DNA from: an uncultured beta proteobacterium
Lineage (GTDB): Bacteria; Pseudomonadota; Gammaproteobacteria; Burkholderiales; Burkholderiaceae_C
DNA: 46,506 bases
Reading direction: 5' to 3'
Assembly (NCBI GenBank): GCA_903839085.1
Contig: CAIMBE010000154.1
Location: forward strand, 1 to 46,506
Position 1 is the stretch's first letter. Every line of letters starts with the position of its first letter. The notes beneath the pieces are model-generated. The model saw only the letters and a program-made list of their open reading frames with translations, did not search any database and was not told the origin of the DNA. Positions 20,796-31,556 of this stretch are shown piece by piece. Made by a program: the position numbers and the translations under genes.

Positions 20796-21358
20796 GTTTT
20801 TATTCCCTTTGCCCGCAAGGCTTTGCCAAGGGCCTGGACCGCCCTCGAACAGTGCGTTTTGACACTGCCCTCCGAGCAACCCATGGCCGCAGCAGTCTCT
20901 GCCACGTCCATCTCTTCCCAGTAACGCATGAGGAATGCTTCCCGTTGACGCCCTGGCAATTGTTGGATCTCGATCTCGATCGCACGCAAGGTTTGTGCCC
21001 GTTGTGCCGAGGTTTCCGGACTTTCTGCAAAGTCTGATTCGCTTTGGACGTTCAAAGTTCCCAGAAGATCGAACTCGCCGTCTTCCCCCTCGGAATCAAA
21101 ATCGCTGAGGTTGGAAAACAGGATGTTTCTGGTCTTTTGACGCCTGAACCAGTCCAGCGTGCAATTGGACAGGATCCGCTGGAACAGCATCGGCAACTCG
21201 GCGGCCGGCTTCTCGCCGTAGTGCTCGGCAAGCTTCATCATGCTGTCCTGCACAATGTCCAGTGCCGATTCCTCATTGCGCACGTGGTAGACCGAGCGCT
21301 TGAAAGCGCGTCTTTCAACGCTCTTCAAAAAGTCGGAAAGTTCTTGTTCGGTTGCCAA
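20792..21358 (-). CDS. ECF-type RNA polymerase sigma factor
   Basis: The 188-residue protein has sigma region 2 (about residues 10-75, with NEESALDIVQDSMMKLAEHY and TLDWFRRQ) and region 4 (about 125-180, with LPGRQREAFLMRYWEEMD and a helix-turn-helix ending EGSVKTHCSRAVQAL). Regions 1 and 3 are absent, as in ECF sigma factors. An acidic linker (DFDSEGEDGEFD) joins the domains. Its stop overlaps the DUF3619 start, so both are made together. The gene is divergent from ilvB across a 268-base spacer with no clear ECF promoter match that I can assign. Confidence 0.93.
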   Translation of the reverse strand: MATEQELSDFLKSVERRAFKRSVYHVRNEESALDIVQDSMMKLAEHYGEKPAAELPMLFQRILSNCTLDWFRRQKTRNILFSNLSDFDSEGEDGEFDLLGTLNVQSESDFAESPETSAQRAQTLRAIEIEIQQLPGRQREAFLMRYWEEMDVAETAAAMGCSEGSVKTHCSRAVQALGKALRAKGIKT

Positions 21359-21626
21359 GCGACAGCGGCCTTCATGCGGCGGTGAGGTTTTTTCGCGATT
21401 TCACGGTCTTGATTATGGCATTGGGGCTCGATCGGTCGGTTGCCTGGAAAGCCACCATTTCAAGCAGTGCCATAATATGCGCTGCAATTCAAAAGGCAAA
21501 CGGGTCACGGTCCGGCGCACGAATCACTGCGCTCATGGCTTTGGCTTTAAGTTCCGACGCGACTCCACAAGTGTTTGCGAAGGGGTACCCAAGGTTTTTC
21601 GTCAGAGAAATTCACAAAGGTTGATC

Positions 21627-23429
21627 ATGAAAATTTCAAAAGCAGAAATCATTCCGGCTGCGTCGGCAGCGAGCCCCGCCAAGACAGCGTCCGCCACTTC
21701 CCCTGGCGAGCACGATCTGCGCGGCGCCGAAATACTGGTCAAAGCCCTGCAGGCCGAAGGCGTCAGATACGTCTGGGGCTACCCCGGCGGCGCGGTCCTG
21801 CACATCTATGATGCTTTCTACAAGCAGGATACGATCCAGCACATTCTGGTGCGCCATGAGCAGGCCGCAGTGCACGCGGCCGATGGTTACGCCCGCGCCA
21901 CCGGCGATGTCGGTGTCGCCCTCGTCACCTCGGGCCCGGGTGTCACCAACGCCGTGACCGGCATCGCCACCGCCTACATGGACAGCATTCCGATGGTGAT
22001 CGTGACCGGGCAGGTGCCAACCCATGCGATCGGGCTCGACGCGTTCCAGGAATGCGACGCCGTCGGCATCACGCGACCGGTCGTGAAGCACAACTTTCTG
22101 GTCAAGGACACGCGCGATCTGGCCGAAACCATGAAGAAGGCATTCCACATTGCCCGCAGCGGGCGCCCCGGACCGGTCGTGGTTGACATTCCCAAGGACG
22201 TTTCGTTCAGGAAAGTGCCTTACACGGGTTACCCGGCCAGCGTGGAAATGCGCTCCTACAACCCGGTTCGAAAGGGTCACGGCGGCCAGATCCGCAAGGC
22301 GCTGCAACTGCTGCTGGCGGCCAAGCGGCCCTATATCTACACTGGCGGCGGCGTGATCCTGAGCAATGCATCGGCCGAACTGCGCACCCTGGTCGACATG
22401 CTGGGCTATCCCTGCACCAACACCCTGATGGGTCTGGGTGCCTACCCGGCCAGCGACCGCAAGTTTCTCGGCATGCTGGGCATGCACGGGACGGTCGAAG
22501 CCAACAACGCGATGCAGAACTGCGATGTGCTGCTGGCGGTGGGCGCGCGTTTCGACGACCGCGTGATCGGCAACCCGAAGCACTTCGCCCAGAACGAGCG
22601 CAAGATCATCCACATCGACATCGATCCGTCGAGCATTTCGAAACGCGTCCGGGTCGACATCCCGATCGTCGGCGACGTCAAGGAGGTGCTGACCGAGATG
22701 ATCGCCATGATCAGGGAAGGGTCGATCAAACCGGATGCGCAGTCTCTGGCCGGCTGGTGGGAGACGATCGAGAACTGGCGCAAGCGCGACTGCCTCAAAT
22801 ACGATCCCGGCAGCAACGATGTGATCAAGCCGCAGTACGTGATCGAGACGATCTGGAACATGACGAAGGATGTCGACGCCTACATCACCTCCGATGTCGG
22901 GCAGCACCAGATGTGGGCAGCGCAGTACTACCGCTTCGACGAACCACGGCGATGGATAAATTCGGGCGGTCTCGGAACCATGGGCGTGGGCATTCCGTAC
23001 GCCATGGGTATCAAGATGGCCAAACCCGACAGCGAGGTGTTCTGCATCACCGGCGACGGCTCGGTGCAGATGTGCATCCAGGAACTGTCGACCTGCCTGC
23101 AGTACAACACGCCGATCAAGATCGTGTCGCTCAACAACCGCTACCTTGGCATGGTTCGCCAGTGGCAGGAGGTCGAGTACGAGGGCCGCTACAGCCACAG
23201 CTACATGGACGCGCTGCCCAATTTCGTGAAGCTCGCCGAGGCCTACGGCCACGTCGGCATGCTGATCGAACGCGCGCAGGACGTCGAGCCGGCGCTGCGC
23301 GAAGCACGCAAGCTCAAGGATCGCACCGTCTTCATGGACTTCCGAACCGACCCGACCGAAAACGTGTTTCCGATGGTGAAGGCCGGCAACGGCATTACCG
23401 AGATGCTGCTCGGCTCGGAAGACCTTTAA
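21627..23429 (+). CDS. ilvB: Acetolactate synthase large subunit
   Basis: The 600-residue ThDP enzyme makes acetolactate or acetohydroxybutyrate, committing carbon to Val, Leu and Ile. The catalytic Glu is in LVRHEQAAVHAADGYAR, an FAD-domain segment reads RFDDRVIGN, and the ThDP-Mg motif is GDGSVQM through NNRYLGMVRQWQ. I chose ATG 21627 because CAAAGG lies eight bases upstream; longer frames have no ribosome-binding site. The 268-base spacer upstream has no obvious branched-chain leader peptide. A CATAAT hexamer near 21471 could be a -10 box but lacks a matching -35. Confidence 0.96.
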   Translation: MKISKAEIIPAASAASPAKTASATSPGEHDLRGAEILVKALQAEGVRYVWGYPGGAVLHIYDAFYKQDTIQHILVRHEQAAVHAADGYARATGDVGVALVTSGPGVTNAVTGIATAYMDSIPMVIVTGQVPTHAIGLDAFQECDAVGITRPVVKHNFLVKDTRDLAETMKKAFHIARSGRPGPVVVDIPKDVSFRKVPYTGYPASVEMRSYNPVRKGHGGQIRKALQLLLAAKRPYIYTGGGVILSNASAELRTLVDMLGYPCTNTLMGLGAYPASDRKFLGMLGMHGTVEANNAMQNCDVLLAVGARFDDRVIGNPKHFAQNERKIIHIDIDPSSISKRVRVDIPIVGDVKEVLTEMIAMIREGSIKPDAQSLAGWWETIENWRKRDCLKYDPGSNDVIKPQYVIETIWNMTKDVDAYITSDVGQHQMWAAQYYRFDEPRRWINSGGLGTMGVGIPYAMGIKMAKPDSEVFCITGDGSVQMCIQELSTCLQYNTPIKIVSLNNRYLGMVRQWQEVEYEGRYSHSYMDALPNFVKLAEAYGHVGMLIERAQDVEPALREARKLKDRTVFMDFRTDPTENVFPMVKAGNGITEMLLGSEDL

Positions 23430-23509
23430 TTTTTTGACAAATCTATTGTCTGCCGAGTCCGGCGGTTACCGCCACCGGAGGAGGGCAGCGAAAAGAGGAA
23501 TCGCATTTC

Positions 23510-25040
<1,531 letters not shown>

Positions 25041-25059
25041 GCGTTGCGGGCAGAAAGAC

Positions 25060-25084
25060 AAGGGCCACTTCGGTGGCCTTTGTT
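25060..25084 (+). terminator. Intrinsic terminator after ilvC
   Basis: GGCCAC (25063-25068) pairs with GTGGCC around a TTCG tetraloop, flanked by A residues on the left and CTTTGTT on the right. The T-run is short, so termination may be partial. It separates ilvBNC from pssA. Confidence 0.7.
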
Positions 25085-25110
25085 ACTATGGTGCGCTGGA
25101 GGGCAGATTT

Positions 25111-25926
25111 ATGCATGACGGGAATGAAGCAGAGTTTGCGGATGGCGAGGGGGTGGTGGTCAAGAAACGCCGCAAGGGCATCTATGTGCTGCCCAATCTG
25201 TTCACGCTGGCGGCGCTTTTTGGCGGCTTTTACGCCGTCATCATGGCCATCAACGGCCGCTTTGATCTGGCCGCGGTGGGCATCTTTTGCGCCATGGTGC
25301 TCGACAGCCTGGATGGCCGCGTCGCGCGCATGACCAATACGCAAAGCGCCTTTGGCGAGCAGATGGACTCGCTCTCCGACATGGTTTCGTTTGGCGCTGC
25401 GCCGGCCATCATCTCGTACGTCTGGGCCTTGCAGGGCCTGGGGCGCTGGGGCTGGATTGCGGCCTTTGTCTACTGCGCGTGCGCGGCGCTGCGCCTGGCC
25501 CGCTTCAACGTCAACACGGCCGTGGTCGACAAGCGCTATTTCCAGGGTTTGCCGTCGCCGGCGGCCGCCGCTCTGGTGGCAGGGTTCGTCTGGGTCGTGA
25601 CCGATCTTGGCATGAAGGGCCCGAGCGTCGCCTGGCCGACATTTGCCCTGGCGCTGTACGCGGGCCTGAGCATGGTGACCAACGTGCCGTTCTACAGCTT
25701 CAAGGACGTGCACATGAAGAAGAGCGTGCCCTTTGTTGTCATCGTGCTGATTGCGCTGGGCATCGCCGTCATCAACATCGACCCGCCGATCGTCATGTTC
25801 GGCATGTTTGTTGTCTATGGGCTCAGCGGCTACGTCATCTATGTCTGGCGCAAAGCAAAAGGCCAGCAGACCAGCGTCATCAGCACCTCGACCGACGAGC
25901 CCGACGAACGGGGCCTGCACAAGTGA
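25111..25926 (+). CDS. pssA: CDP-diacylglycerol--serine O-phosphatidyltransferase
   Basis: The 271-residue inner-membrane enzyme makes phosphatidylserine, the precursor of phosphatidylethanolamine. The CDP-alcohol phosphotransferase motif is clear: DGRVAR, then eight residues, then G, D and D (FGEQMDSLSD). About eight hydrophobic helices follow, with a charged C-terminal tail (STDEPDERGLHK). GGAGGG precedes the ATG. In related genomes a phosphatidylserine decarboxylase gene is often next to pssA; none is here. Confidence 0.95.
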   Translation: MHDGNEAEFADGEGVVVKKRRKGIYVLPNLFTLAALFGGFYAVIMAINGRFDLAAVGIFCAMVLDSLDGRVARMTNTQSAFGEQMDSLSDMVSFGAAPAIISYVWALQGLGRWGWIAAFVYCACAALRLARFNVNTAVVDKRYFQGLPSPAAAALVAGFVWVVTDLGMKGPSVAWPTFALALYAGLSMVTNVPFYSFKDVHMKKSVPFVVIVLIALGIAVINIDPPIVMFGMFVVYGLSGYVIYVWRKAKGQQTSVISTSTDEPDERGLHK

Positions 25927-25958
25927 AGGCCGAAAAAAACTTGTGGTACATTGACGGC

Positions 25959-26012
25959 ATGAAACAGATATTGCTAGCGCTGCTGCTATCGCCTGACGGG
26001 CGGAGACGGTAG
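25959..26012 (+). CDS. leuL: Leucine leader peptide controlling leuA
   Basis: A 17-codon frame upstream of leuA reads [17 protein letters not shown]. Five of its 17 codons are leucine (TTG, CTA, CTG, CTG, CTA), and CTA should be rare in a GC-rich genome. It is followed by a terminator hairpin at 26031-26064, so it fits a ribosome-mediated attenuator: low charged Leu-tRNA would stall the ribosome and favour antitermination. No strong ribosome-binding site is visible (GACGG at -6). Confidence 0.8.
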   Translation: MKQILLALLLSPDGRRR

Positions 26013-26030
26013 CGCGCGCTTACCCAAACC

Positions 26031-26064
26031 AAAAAGCCCGTATGCGTTTGCAGCGGGCTTTTTT
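26031..26064 (+). terminator. Attenuator terminator in the leuA leader
   Basis: AGCCCG (26035-26040) pairs with CGGGCT (26054-26059), an inner TGC/GCA stem sits in the loop, and six T residues follow (26059-26064), with matching A residues on the left. A CGGGC at 25997-26001 within the leader coding region could pair with GCCCG at 26036-26040 as an alternative structure, as attenuation requires. Confidence 0.82.
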
Positions 26065-26088
26065 CTTGAGCCTTACCGGAGAAACAAG

Positions 26089-27627
26089 ATGAGCGACAAA
26101 CTGATCATTTTCGACACCACCTTGCGCGATGGCGAGCAGTCGCCCGGCGCGTCGATGAACAAGGACGAGAAACTGCGCATTGCGCGCCAGTTGGAGCGTC
26201 TGAAGGTCGACGTCATTGAAGCCGGCTTTGCCGCCAGTTCCAACGGCGATTTCGAGGCCGTGCAGAGCATCGCAGGCGCCATCAAGGATTCCACCATCTG
26301 CTCGCTCTCTCGCGCCAATGACCGTGATATCTCGCGCGCCGCCGAAGCGCTGAAGGGCGCCAACAGCGCGCGCATCCACACCTTCATCGCCACCTCGGCT
26401 CTGCACATGGAGAAGAAACTTCGCATGACCCCCGAGGAAGTTTTTGAGCAGGCGCGGCTGTCGGTGCGCTTTGCGCGCAATCTGGTCGCCGATGTCGAGT
26501 TCAGCCCGGAAGACGGCTACCGCAGCGATGTTGATTTCCTGTGCCGCGTGCTGGAGGCCGTGATCAAGGAGGGTGCGACGACCATCAATGTGCCCGACAC
26601 CGTGGGCTACGCAATACCCGAACTGTATGGCAATTTCATCAAGACCCTGCGCGAGCGGGTTCCCAATTCGGACAAGGCGGTCTGGTCGGTGCACTGCCAT
26701 AACGATCTGGGCATGGCGGTCGCCAATTCTCTGGCCGGCGTAAAAATCGGCGGCGCGCGCCAGGTCGAATGCACGATCAACGGCCTGGGCGAGCGCGCCG
26801 GCAATTGCAGCCTCGAAGAAATTGTCATGGCCGTCAAGACCCGGCGCGACTATTTCGGGCTCGACCTCAACATCGACGCCAAACACATCCTGGCGGCCAG
26901 CCGCATGGTGAGCCAGACCACCGGCTTTGTGGTGCAGCCGAACAAGGCGGTCGTCGGCGCCAACGCCTTTGCGCACGCTTCGGGAATCCACCAGGACGGC
27001 GTCCTGAAGGCGCGCGACACCTACGAGATCATGCGCGCCGAGGACGTCGGCTGGACCACCAACAAGATCATCCTGGGCAAGCTCAGCGGCCGCAATGCCT
27101 TCAAGCAGCGCCTGCAGGAACTCGGCGTGCAGATGGAGAGCGAAGCCGACATCAACAGCGCCTTTGCCCGCTTCAAGGAGCTGGCCGACCGCAAGAGCGA
27201 GATCTTCGACGAGGACATCCTCGCCCTGGTGAGCGACGAGGGCGTGACGCACGATCACGAGCAATACCGCTTTGTCTCTCTATCGCAGCACAGCGAGACC
27301 GGCGAGCGCCCGCAGGCCAGCATTGTGTTCACGCTCGACGGCAAGGAAGTCAAGAGCAGTTCGGACGGCAACGGCCCGGTCGACGCCTCCCTGAAGGCGA
27401 TCGAAGCGCAGGTTCATAGCGGCGCCGAGATGGTGCTTTACTCGGTCAACGCCATCAGCGGCTCGACCGAGAGCCAGGGCGAGGTGACGGTGCGGCTGCA
27501 AAACAGCGGTCGCGTGGTCAATGGCGTCGGCGCCGACCCCGATATCATCGTGGCCTCTGCCAAAGCCTACCTGAGCGCGCTCAACAAACTTCAGAGCAAG
27601 GCCGACAGCGTGGCTGCGCAAGGCTAG
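26089..27627 (+). CDS. leuA: 2-isopropylmalate synthase
   Basis: The 512-residue enzyme condenses 2-ketoisovalerate with acetyl-CoA, the first committed step of leucine synthesis. The catalytic barrel has [11 protein letters not shown] near residue 10 and the metal-binding [30 protein letters not shown] follows. The C-terminal LeuA regulatory domain, for leucine feedback inhibition, is complete ([13 protein letters not shown]). CCGGAGAAAC precedes the ATG. The leader peptide and terminator directly upstream indicate leucine attenuation. Confidence 0.97.
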   Translation: MSDKLIIFDTTLRDGEQSPGASMNKDEKLRIARQLERLKVDVIEAGFAASSNGDFEAVQSIAGAIKDSTICSLSRANDRDISRAAEALKGANSARIHTFIATSALHMEKKLRMTPEEVFEQARLSVRFARNLVADVEFSPEDGYRSDVDFLCRVLEAVIKEGATTINVPDTVGYAIPELYGNFIKTLRERVPNSDKAVWSVHCHNDLGMAVANSLAGVKIGGARQVECTINGLGERAGNCSLEEIVMAVKTRRDYFGLDLNIDAKHILAASRMVSQTTGFVVQPNKAVVGANAFAHASGIHQDGVLKARDTYEIMRAEDVGWTTNKIILGKLSGRNAFKQRLQELGVQMESEADINSAFARFKELADRKSEIFDEDILALVSDEGVTHDHEQYRFVSLSQHSETGERPQASIVFTLDGKEVKSSSDGNGPVDASLKAIEAQVHSGAEMVLYSVNAISGSTESQGEVTVRLQNSGRVVNGVGADPDIIVASAKAYLSALNKLQSKADSVAAQG

Positions 27628-27677
27628 CGATCAAGGCCCTGCTTGCAGAAACTTCAATAAGAAAGTGTTGCAACCAA

Positions 27678-27706
27678 TTGATCTTGTGCGGGTTTTGTGT
27701 TTAAAC
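27678..27706 (+). promoter_or_regulatory. Possible sigma-70 promoter for the PBP-type endopeptidase gene
   Basis: TTGATC (27678-27683) is followed after exactly 17 bases by TTAAAC (27701-27706), 36 bases before the chosen ATG at 27742. Both hexamers deviate from consensus, so it is a moderate candidate. Confidence 0.4.
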
Positions 27707-27741
27707 TCGCGCCTCGGGGAGTTCGCTCAAGGGATGTCCGA

Positions 27742-28818
27742 ATGCCTTGCCCTCATCAAATTGTGATCGGGACTATTTTGCGCAGAATACTTGCTTGCCT
27801 TGGTTTGACCGTCCTGTCCTTTGCGCTCTGCGTGCCAGGGGCTGGGGCTACCGAGAGTAAAGACCCCGTTGCCAAGTCTTCCAGGACCGTCATCGCCAAA
27901 CATAAAGTCGCCAGGAAACCGGTGGCGACCAGGCGCAAGGCCGTGCTGCGCGTTTCAACCGCGCCTTTGAAGCCCTCGTTCGGGCAGACTGCCGGTCTGC
28001 ATCGTTCGCATGATGCGCTGGCCCTGAAGTCGAGCGTGGCGCTGGTCATCGATCAGGACACCAACGAGGTGCTCTTCAGCAAGAACGAGAAGGCGGTCCT
28101 GCCGATTGCCTCGCTGACCAAACTGATGACCGGTCTGGTGCTGAGCGAAGCGCGTCTGCCGATGGATGAGGAGATCACCATTTCCCAATCCGACGTTGAC
28201 ACCGAAAAAGGCAGCACCTCGCGCCTGCGCGTTGGCACCGTCCTGACGCGCGGCGAACTTCTGCATCTGGCACTGATGTCGAGCGAGAACCGCGCTGCCC
28301 ACGCGCTGGGCCGGACCTACCCGGGCGGGTTGCCGGTCTTCGTCGGCCTGATGAATGACAAGGCGCGCCTGATCGGCATGAACGACACTAATTACGAGGA
28401 GCCGACCGGGCTTTCCAGCAAGAACCGGTCGAGTGCGCGCGACCTGGTCAAACTGGTCGGTGTCGCTTATGGCGACCCGACGCTGCGCGAACTGTCCACC
28501 TCACCCGAGCACCAGGTGGTGGTGGGCCACAGAACGCTTCAGTTCAAGAACACGAACCGGCTGGTCAAGAGCCCGGCTTGGGAGATCGGCTTGCAGAAGA
28601 CCGGCTATATCGCGGAAGCGGGGCGCTGTCTTGTCATGCAGGCCAAAGTCGCCGGGCGCAAGCTGATCATGGTTTTTCTTGATTCCGCCGGCAAACTCAC
28701 GCGCATCGCCGATGCCGAGCGGGTCCGGCGCTGGGTCGAATCCAGCCCCGCCGCCCTGTCGCGCACGTCACCGGTAGCCGGGTCTGCCGTGCCGCCCGCG
28801 ATGGCAGCCCGGGTGTAG
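27742..28818 (+). CDS. pbpG: D-alanyl-D-alanine endopeptidase, PBP7/PbpG type
   Basis: The 358-residue low-molecular-mass penicillin-binding protein would cut peptidoglycan cross-links in the periplasm. The S11 serine-peptidase motifs are present: SLTK with Ser124 and Lys127, SEN at 181-183, and KTG in LQKTGYIAEAG. A signal or anchor helix lies at about 14-36. A basic Lys/Arg/Ala-rich linker separates it from the catalytic domain. I chose ATG 27742 because AAGGGA lies eight bases upstream; ATG 27697 has no such site. The gene converges on an IclR-type regulator. Confidence 0.9.
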   Translation: MPCPHQIVIGTILRRILACLGLTVLSFALCVPGAGATESKDPVAKSSRTVIAKHKVARKPVATRRKAVLRVSTAPLKPSFGQTAGLHRSHDALALKSSVALVIDQDTNEVLFSKNEKAVLPIASLTKLMTGLVLSEARLPMDEEITISQSDVDTEKGSTSRLRVGTVLTRGELLHLALMSSENRAAHALGRTYPGGLPVFVGLMNDKARLIGMNDTNYEEPTGLSSKNRSSARDLVKLVGVAYGDPTLRELSTSPEHQVVVGHRTLQFKNTNRLVKSPAWEIGLQKTGYIAEAGRCLVMQAKVAGRKLIMVFLDSAGKLTRIADAERVRRWVESSPAALSRTSPVAGSAVPPAMAARV

Positions 28819-28861
28819 TGATCTTTTTCCTTTCCTGACTCACCCGAGCGAACGGACTTAT

Positions 28862-29650
28862 CTACCGCGCAGCTTCGTCGCGGTGACCCAGGGTGCTTGA
28901 AATCTCGCGGGCGGTGGCCTGGAGTTTGGGCAGCCAGGCTTCCTCCAGGCGGCCGGCGGGCGCCGAGATCGACAGGCCGGCCACCAGGATACCCTGATCG
29001 TCGTAAATCCCCGCGGCCATGCAGCGCACACCGAGTTCAAGTTCTTCGTTGTCATGCGCAACGCCGTACTGTCGCACCTTGGACAACTCACGCTCGAGCG
29101 TCGTCAACTGCGTCAGACTGTTCTTGGTGTGACCGCTCAAGCCGGTCCGGGTCGCGTAGGCGCGAACCCGCTGCAGGTCGTCCGCCGCCAGAAACAGTTT
29201 GCCGACCGAAGTCAGGTGCAGCGGCGCGCGCCCACCGATCGCGCGCACCACCTGCATGCCCGAGCGCTCGCTGTAGGCGCGCTCGATGTAGACGATCTCG
29301 TCGCCCTGGCGCATGCTCAGGTTGACCGGCTGCTGGATCAGCTTGTGCAACTCGCGCATCGGCAGCAGAGCGGCGTCGCGCACATTGAGGCGACTCTTGA
29401 CCAGGTTCCCCAGTTCGAGCAAGCGCATGCCAAGGCGGTAGCTGCCGGGCTGGGGATGTTCGACAAAGCGGCCGGTGGCAAGGTCGTTGAGCAGCCGGTG
29501 CGTGGTCGAGAGGTGCAGTCCCGATTTCTCGCTGATCTCCTTGAGCGAAATCGCCTCTTCGCGCGAGGCCAGCACATCGATCAGGGTGAACATGCGCTCT
29601 ATCACCTGGACGGTGGGCGTGACGGGAAGGCTGGGATCTGTTTTTCGCAT
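28862..29650 (-). CDS. IclR-family transcriptional regulator
   Basis: The 262-residue protein has an N-terminal winged helix-turn-helix (SLKEISEKSGLHLSTTHRLLNDL) and a C-terminal IclR effector domain (SVGKLFLA, NEELELGVRCMAAGIYDDQG). AGGAGCG precedes ATG 29650; sequence upstream to 29923 is open but not protein-like. Its target is not evident: it stands alone between pbpG and bpt. The effector is probably a small carboxylic acid, as for relatives. Confidence 0.9.
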   Translation of the reverse strand: MRKTDPSLPVTPTVQVIERMFTLIDVLASREEAISLKEISEKSGLHLSTTHRLLNDLATGRFVEHPQPGSYRLGMRLLELGNLVKSRLNVRDAALLPMRELHKLIQQPVNLSMRQGDEIVYIERAYSERSGMQVVRAIGGRAPLHLTSVGKLFLAADDLQRVRAYATRTGLSGHTKNSLTQLTTLERELSKVRQYGVAHDNEELELGVRCMAAGIYDDQGILVAGLSISAPAGRLEEAWLPKLQATAREISSTLGHRDEAAR

Positions 29651-29706
29651 GGACGCTCCTGAACTGCTATGTCCGCATTTTATCTGGTGAAAAACAATCT
29701 CGGGGT

Positions 29707-30456
29707 TTATACCTTGTTGGCAACCTCGGCGCGCCACTGCCCGGCCTCCAGCAACTCGGCTGGACGGAATCTTGCCTTGTAGCTCATCTTCTGGCTTTCG
29801 CCGACCCAGTAGCCAAGGTAGAGGTAGGGTAGTTTGAGGACCCGAGCCTGCGAAATGTGCCACAGAATGCCATAGGTGCCGTAGCTGGCGCGAGGCTCGG
29901 GCTCGTAGAAGGTGTAGACGCATGATATGCCGTCATCGAGCAGGTCCAGTATCGAGACCATCCTGAGCGTGCCGGCTCTGCCATCGGCCCGTGTTTCGCG
30001 GAATTCGACCAGCCGCGAGTTGACCCGGCTTTGCAGCAGGAACTGGGTGTACTGGGTGATGCTGTCCTGGTCCATGCCACCGCCGGCGTGCCGGCCGTTC
30101 TGGTAGCGCTGATACAGGGCGTAGTGCTCGTCCATGAAGCAGAGCTCCAGCACCCGCGCCTGCAATCGCGCATGCGCGGCCCAGGCGCGGCGCTGGCTGC
30201 GATCGGGACGGAACTGATTCACCAGAACCCGTATCGGCAGGCAGGCCTGGCAACCGTCGCAATAGGGCCGGTAGGTGAACATGCCGCTGCGCCGGAAGCC
30301 CCGGCTGACCAGTTCCGAGTACGTGCTGTTGTTGATCAGGTGGCCCGGCGTCGCCACCTGGGAGCGGGCCTGCCGCTCGGGAAGATAGCTGCAGGCGTAA
30401 GGCGCCGTGGCGTAAAACTGCAGCGCCTGCAGCGGCAAATCCTTGAGGTGCGTCAC
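29707..30456 (-). CDS. bpt: Aspartate/glutamate leucyltransferase (Bpt/Ate family)
   Basis: The 249-residue enzyme adds leucine from Leu-tRNA to proteins with N-terminal Asp or Glu, marking them for ClpAP degradation. Family marks are [20 protein letters not shown] at the N-terminus, [16 protein letters not shown], and the late [18 protein letters not shown]. The start is a GTG at 30456 that overlaps the aat stop (GTGA), giving the expected length; the frame remains open upstream through aat but that part is antisense-like. It is coupled to aat. Confidence 0.93.
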   Translation of the reverse strand: MTHLKDLPLQALQFYATAPYACSYLPERQARSQVATPGHLINNSTYSELVSRGFRRSGMFTYRPYCDGCQACLPIRVLVNQFRPDRSQRRAWAAHARLQARVLELCFMDEHYALYQRYQNGRHAGGGMDQDSITQYTQFLLQSRVNSRLVEFRETRADGRAGTLRMVSILDLLDDGISCVYTFYEPEPRASYGTYGILWHISQARVLKLPYLYLGYWVGESQKMSYKARFRPAELLEAGQWRAEVANKV

Positions 30457-31223
30457 GTCGTTGTCGGCTTCGGGTTGAGCAGTTCGTCCCAGTATAGGGG
30501 CTCGAAGTTCCAGCGTGACGTCGCCTGCAGCAGAGCCCTGGAAACTTGCAGGGCAAACGCATCGCGCGCCATCTCGCGCGCCCCGAGCGAGGCCAGGTGA
30601 GGCGTGTTTTGCTGGCAGTCGATCTGGCCGATGCCATGCTGGCGGCACAAGCAGACCAGCGCAGCCAGCGCGATTTTTGAGGCGTCTGCTTGCTGGCTGA
30701 ACATCGATTCGCCAAACACGGCCTTGCCCAGCGCAATGCAGTAAAGCCCGCCGACAAGACGGCCCTGCATCCAGGTCTCGACGCTGTGGGCAAAGCCGGC
30801 GCGGTGCAGGGCGCGGTAGGCACCCACCATGTCGGGCACGATCCAGGTGCCGCTCTGGCCGGCGCGCGCACTGCCGGCACAGGCGCTGATGACCTGATCG
30901 AACGCCGAGTCGACGCGGATCTCGCAGTCTGGCGTCTTGCGGAATTTTCGCAGCGTCTTCCTGAACGAGGGATGCAGGCGAAAGTCCGCAACCCGCAGCA
31001 CCATTCTGGGGTCCGGACTCCACCACAGGATCGGTTGCTCCCGGCTGAACCATGGAAAGATGCCCTGCGCGTAGGCACGGCACAGGGTGTCGACATCGAG
31101 CGCACCGCCAGCGGCCAGCAGGCCCGGCGCGGGGGAGCCCTGGCCCCAACTCTGGCTGACCGGAGGAAAGTCCTGACCCGGTTCGAGCCAGGGCAGGGGA
31201 GGCAGTGGCGAGGACATGCCCAA
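30453..31223 (-). CDS. aat: Leucyl/phenylalanyl-tRNA--protein transferase
   Basis: The 256-residue enzyme transfers Leu or Phe to N-terminal Lys or Arg, feeding the N-degron pathway. Motifs in order are [65 protein letters not shown] and [15 protein letters not shown]. Full length. It heads a two-gene unit with bpt, so both bacterial N-terminal transferases are encoded together. Confidence 0.96.
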   Translation of the reverse strand: MGMSSPLPPLPWLEPGQDFPPVSQSWGQGSPAPGLLAAGGALDVDTLCRAYAQGIFPWFSREQPILWWSPDPRMVLRVADFRLHPSFRKTLRKFRKTPDCEIRVDSAFDQVISACAGSARAGQSGTWIVPDMVGAYRALHRAGFAHSVETWMQGRLVGGLYCIALGKAVFGESMFSQQADASKIALAALVCLCRQHGIGQIDCQQNTPHLASLGAREMARDAFALQVSRALLQATSRWNFEPLYWDELLNPKPTTT

Positions 31224-31301
31224 AATGTAATCGATGGCGATGCCAAACGCGGAGTTTCGCAGGGGGTAACAAAGCGGTCAGCCGCTACAATACCCGCATG
31301 T

Positions 31302-31378
<77 letters not shown>

Positions 31379-31397
31379 TGTCTTTTTCTGTCAATCT

Positions 31398-31474
31398 CTG
31401 CCCGTAGCTCAGTTGGATAGAGCAACAGCCTTCTAAGCTGTGGGTCGGGGGTTCAATCCCCTCCGGGCAGACCA
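31398..31474 (+). tRNA. tRNA-Arg (anticodon UCU)
   Basis: The 77-base gene has acceptor stem CTGCCCG with CGGGCAG, D-stem GCTC/GAGC, anticodon stem ACAGC/GCTGT around CTTCTAA with anticodon TCT, T-loop TTCAATC and encoded CCA. It lies 19 bases after tRNA-Pro and is probably co-transcribed. Confidence 0.95.
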
Positions 31475-31492
31475 TCAAACAAAGAGTTTTTC

Positions 31493-31556
31493 GCTACAAA
31501 AAAAATAGCTATCGTTTGTGGGGCTACGCCGGGGTCAGGTCAGAAATGGTCTGACT
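31493..31556. repeat. Short intergenic repeat fragments downstream of the tRNAs
   Basis: The stretch begins GCTACAAAAAAAATAGCT (31493-31510), a near-palindrome of a type I recall as frequent in Comamonadaceae spacers. Further right, GTCAG and CTGAC flank AAATGGT as a small hairpin within GGTCAGGTCAG, like ends of REP elements. With only one copy of each here I cannot prove they are repeats. It could also terminate the tRNA transcript. Confidence 0.35.

Noticed and set aside
21359-21626. Search for a branched-chain leader peptide before ilvB
   Set aside because: No short frame rich in Leu, Val or Ile followed by a terminator hairpin is visible in the 268-base spacer.
21636-23252. A minus-strand open frame of 538 codons antisense to ilvB
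   Set aside because: No recognisable motif, His/Val/Asp-rich, and fully inside the clear acetolactate synthase gene.
29707-31272. A 521-codon frame that could suggest a fusion upstream of Bpt
   Set aside because: The upstream part overlaps aat in another frame and is not protein-like; the GTG at 30456 gives the normal Bpt length.
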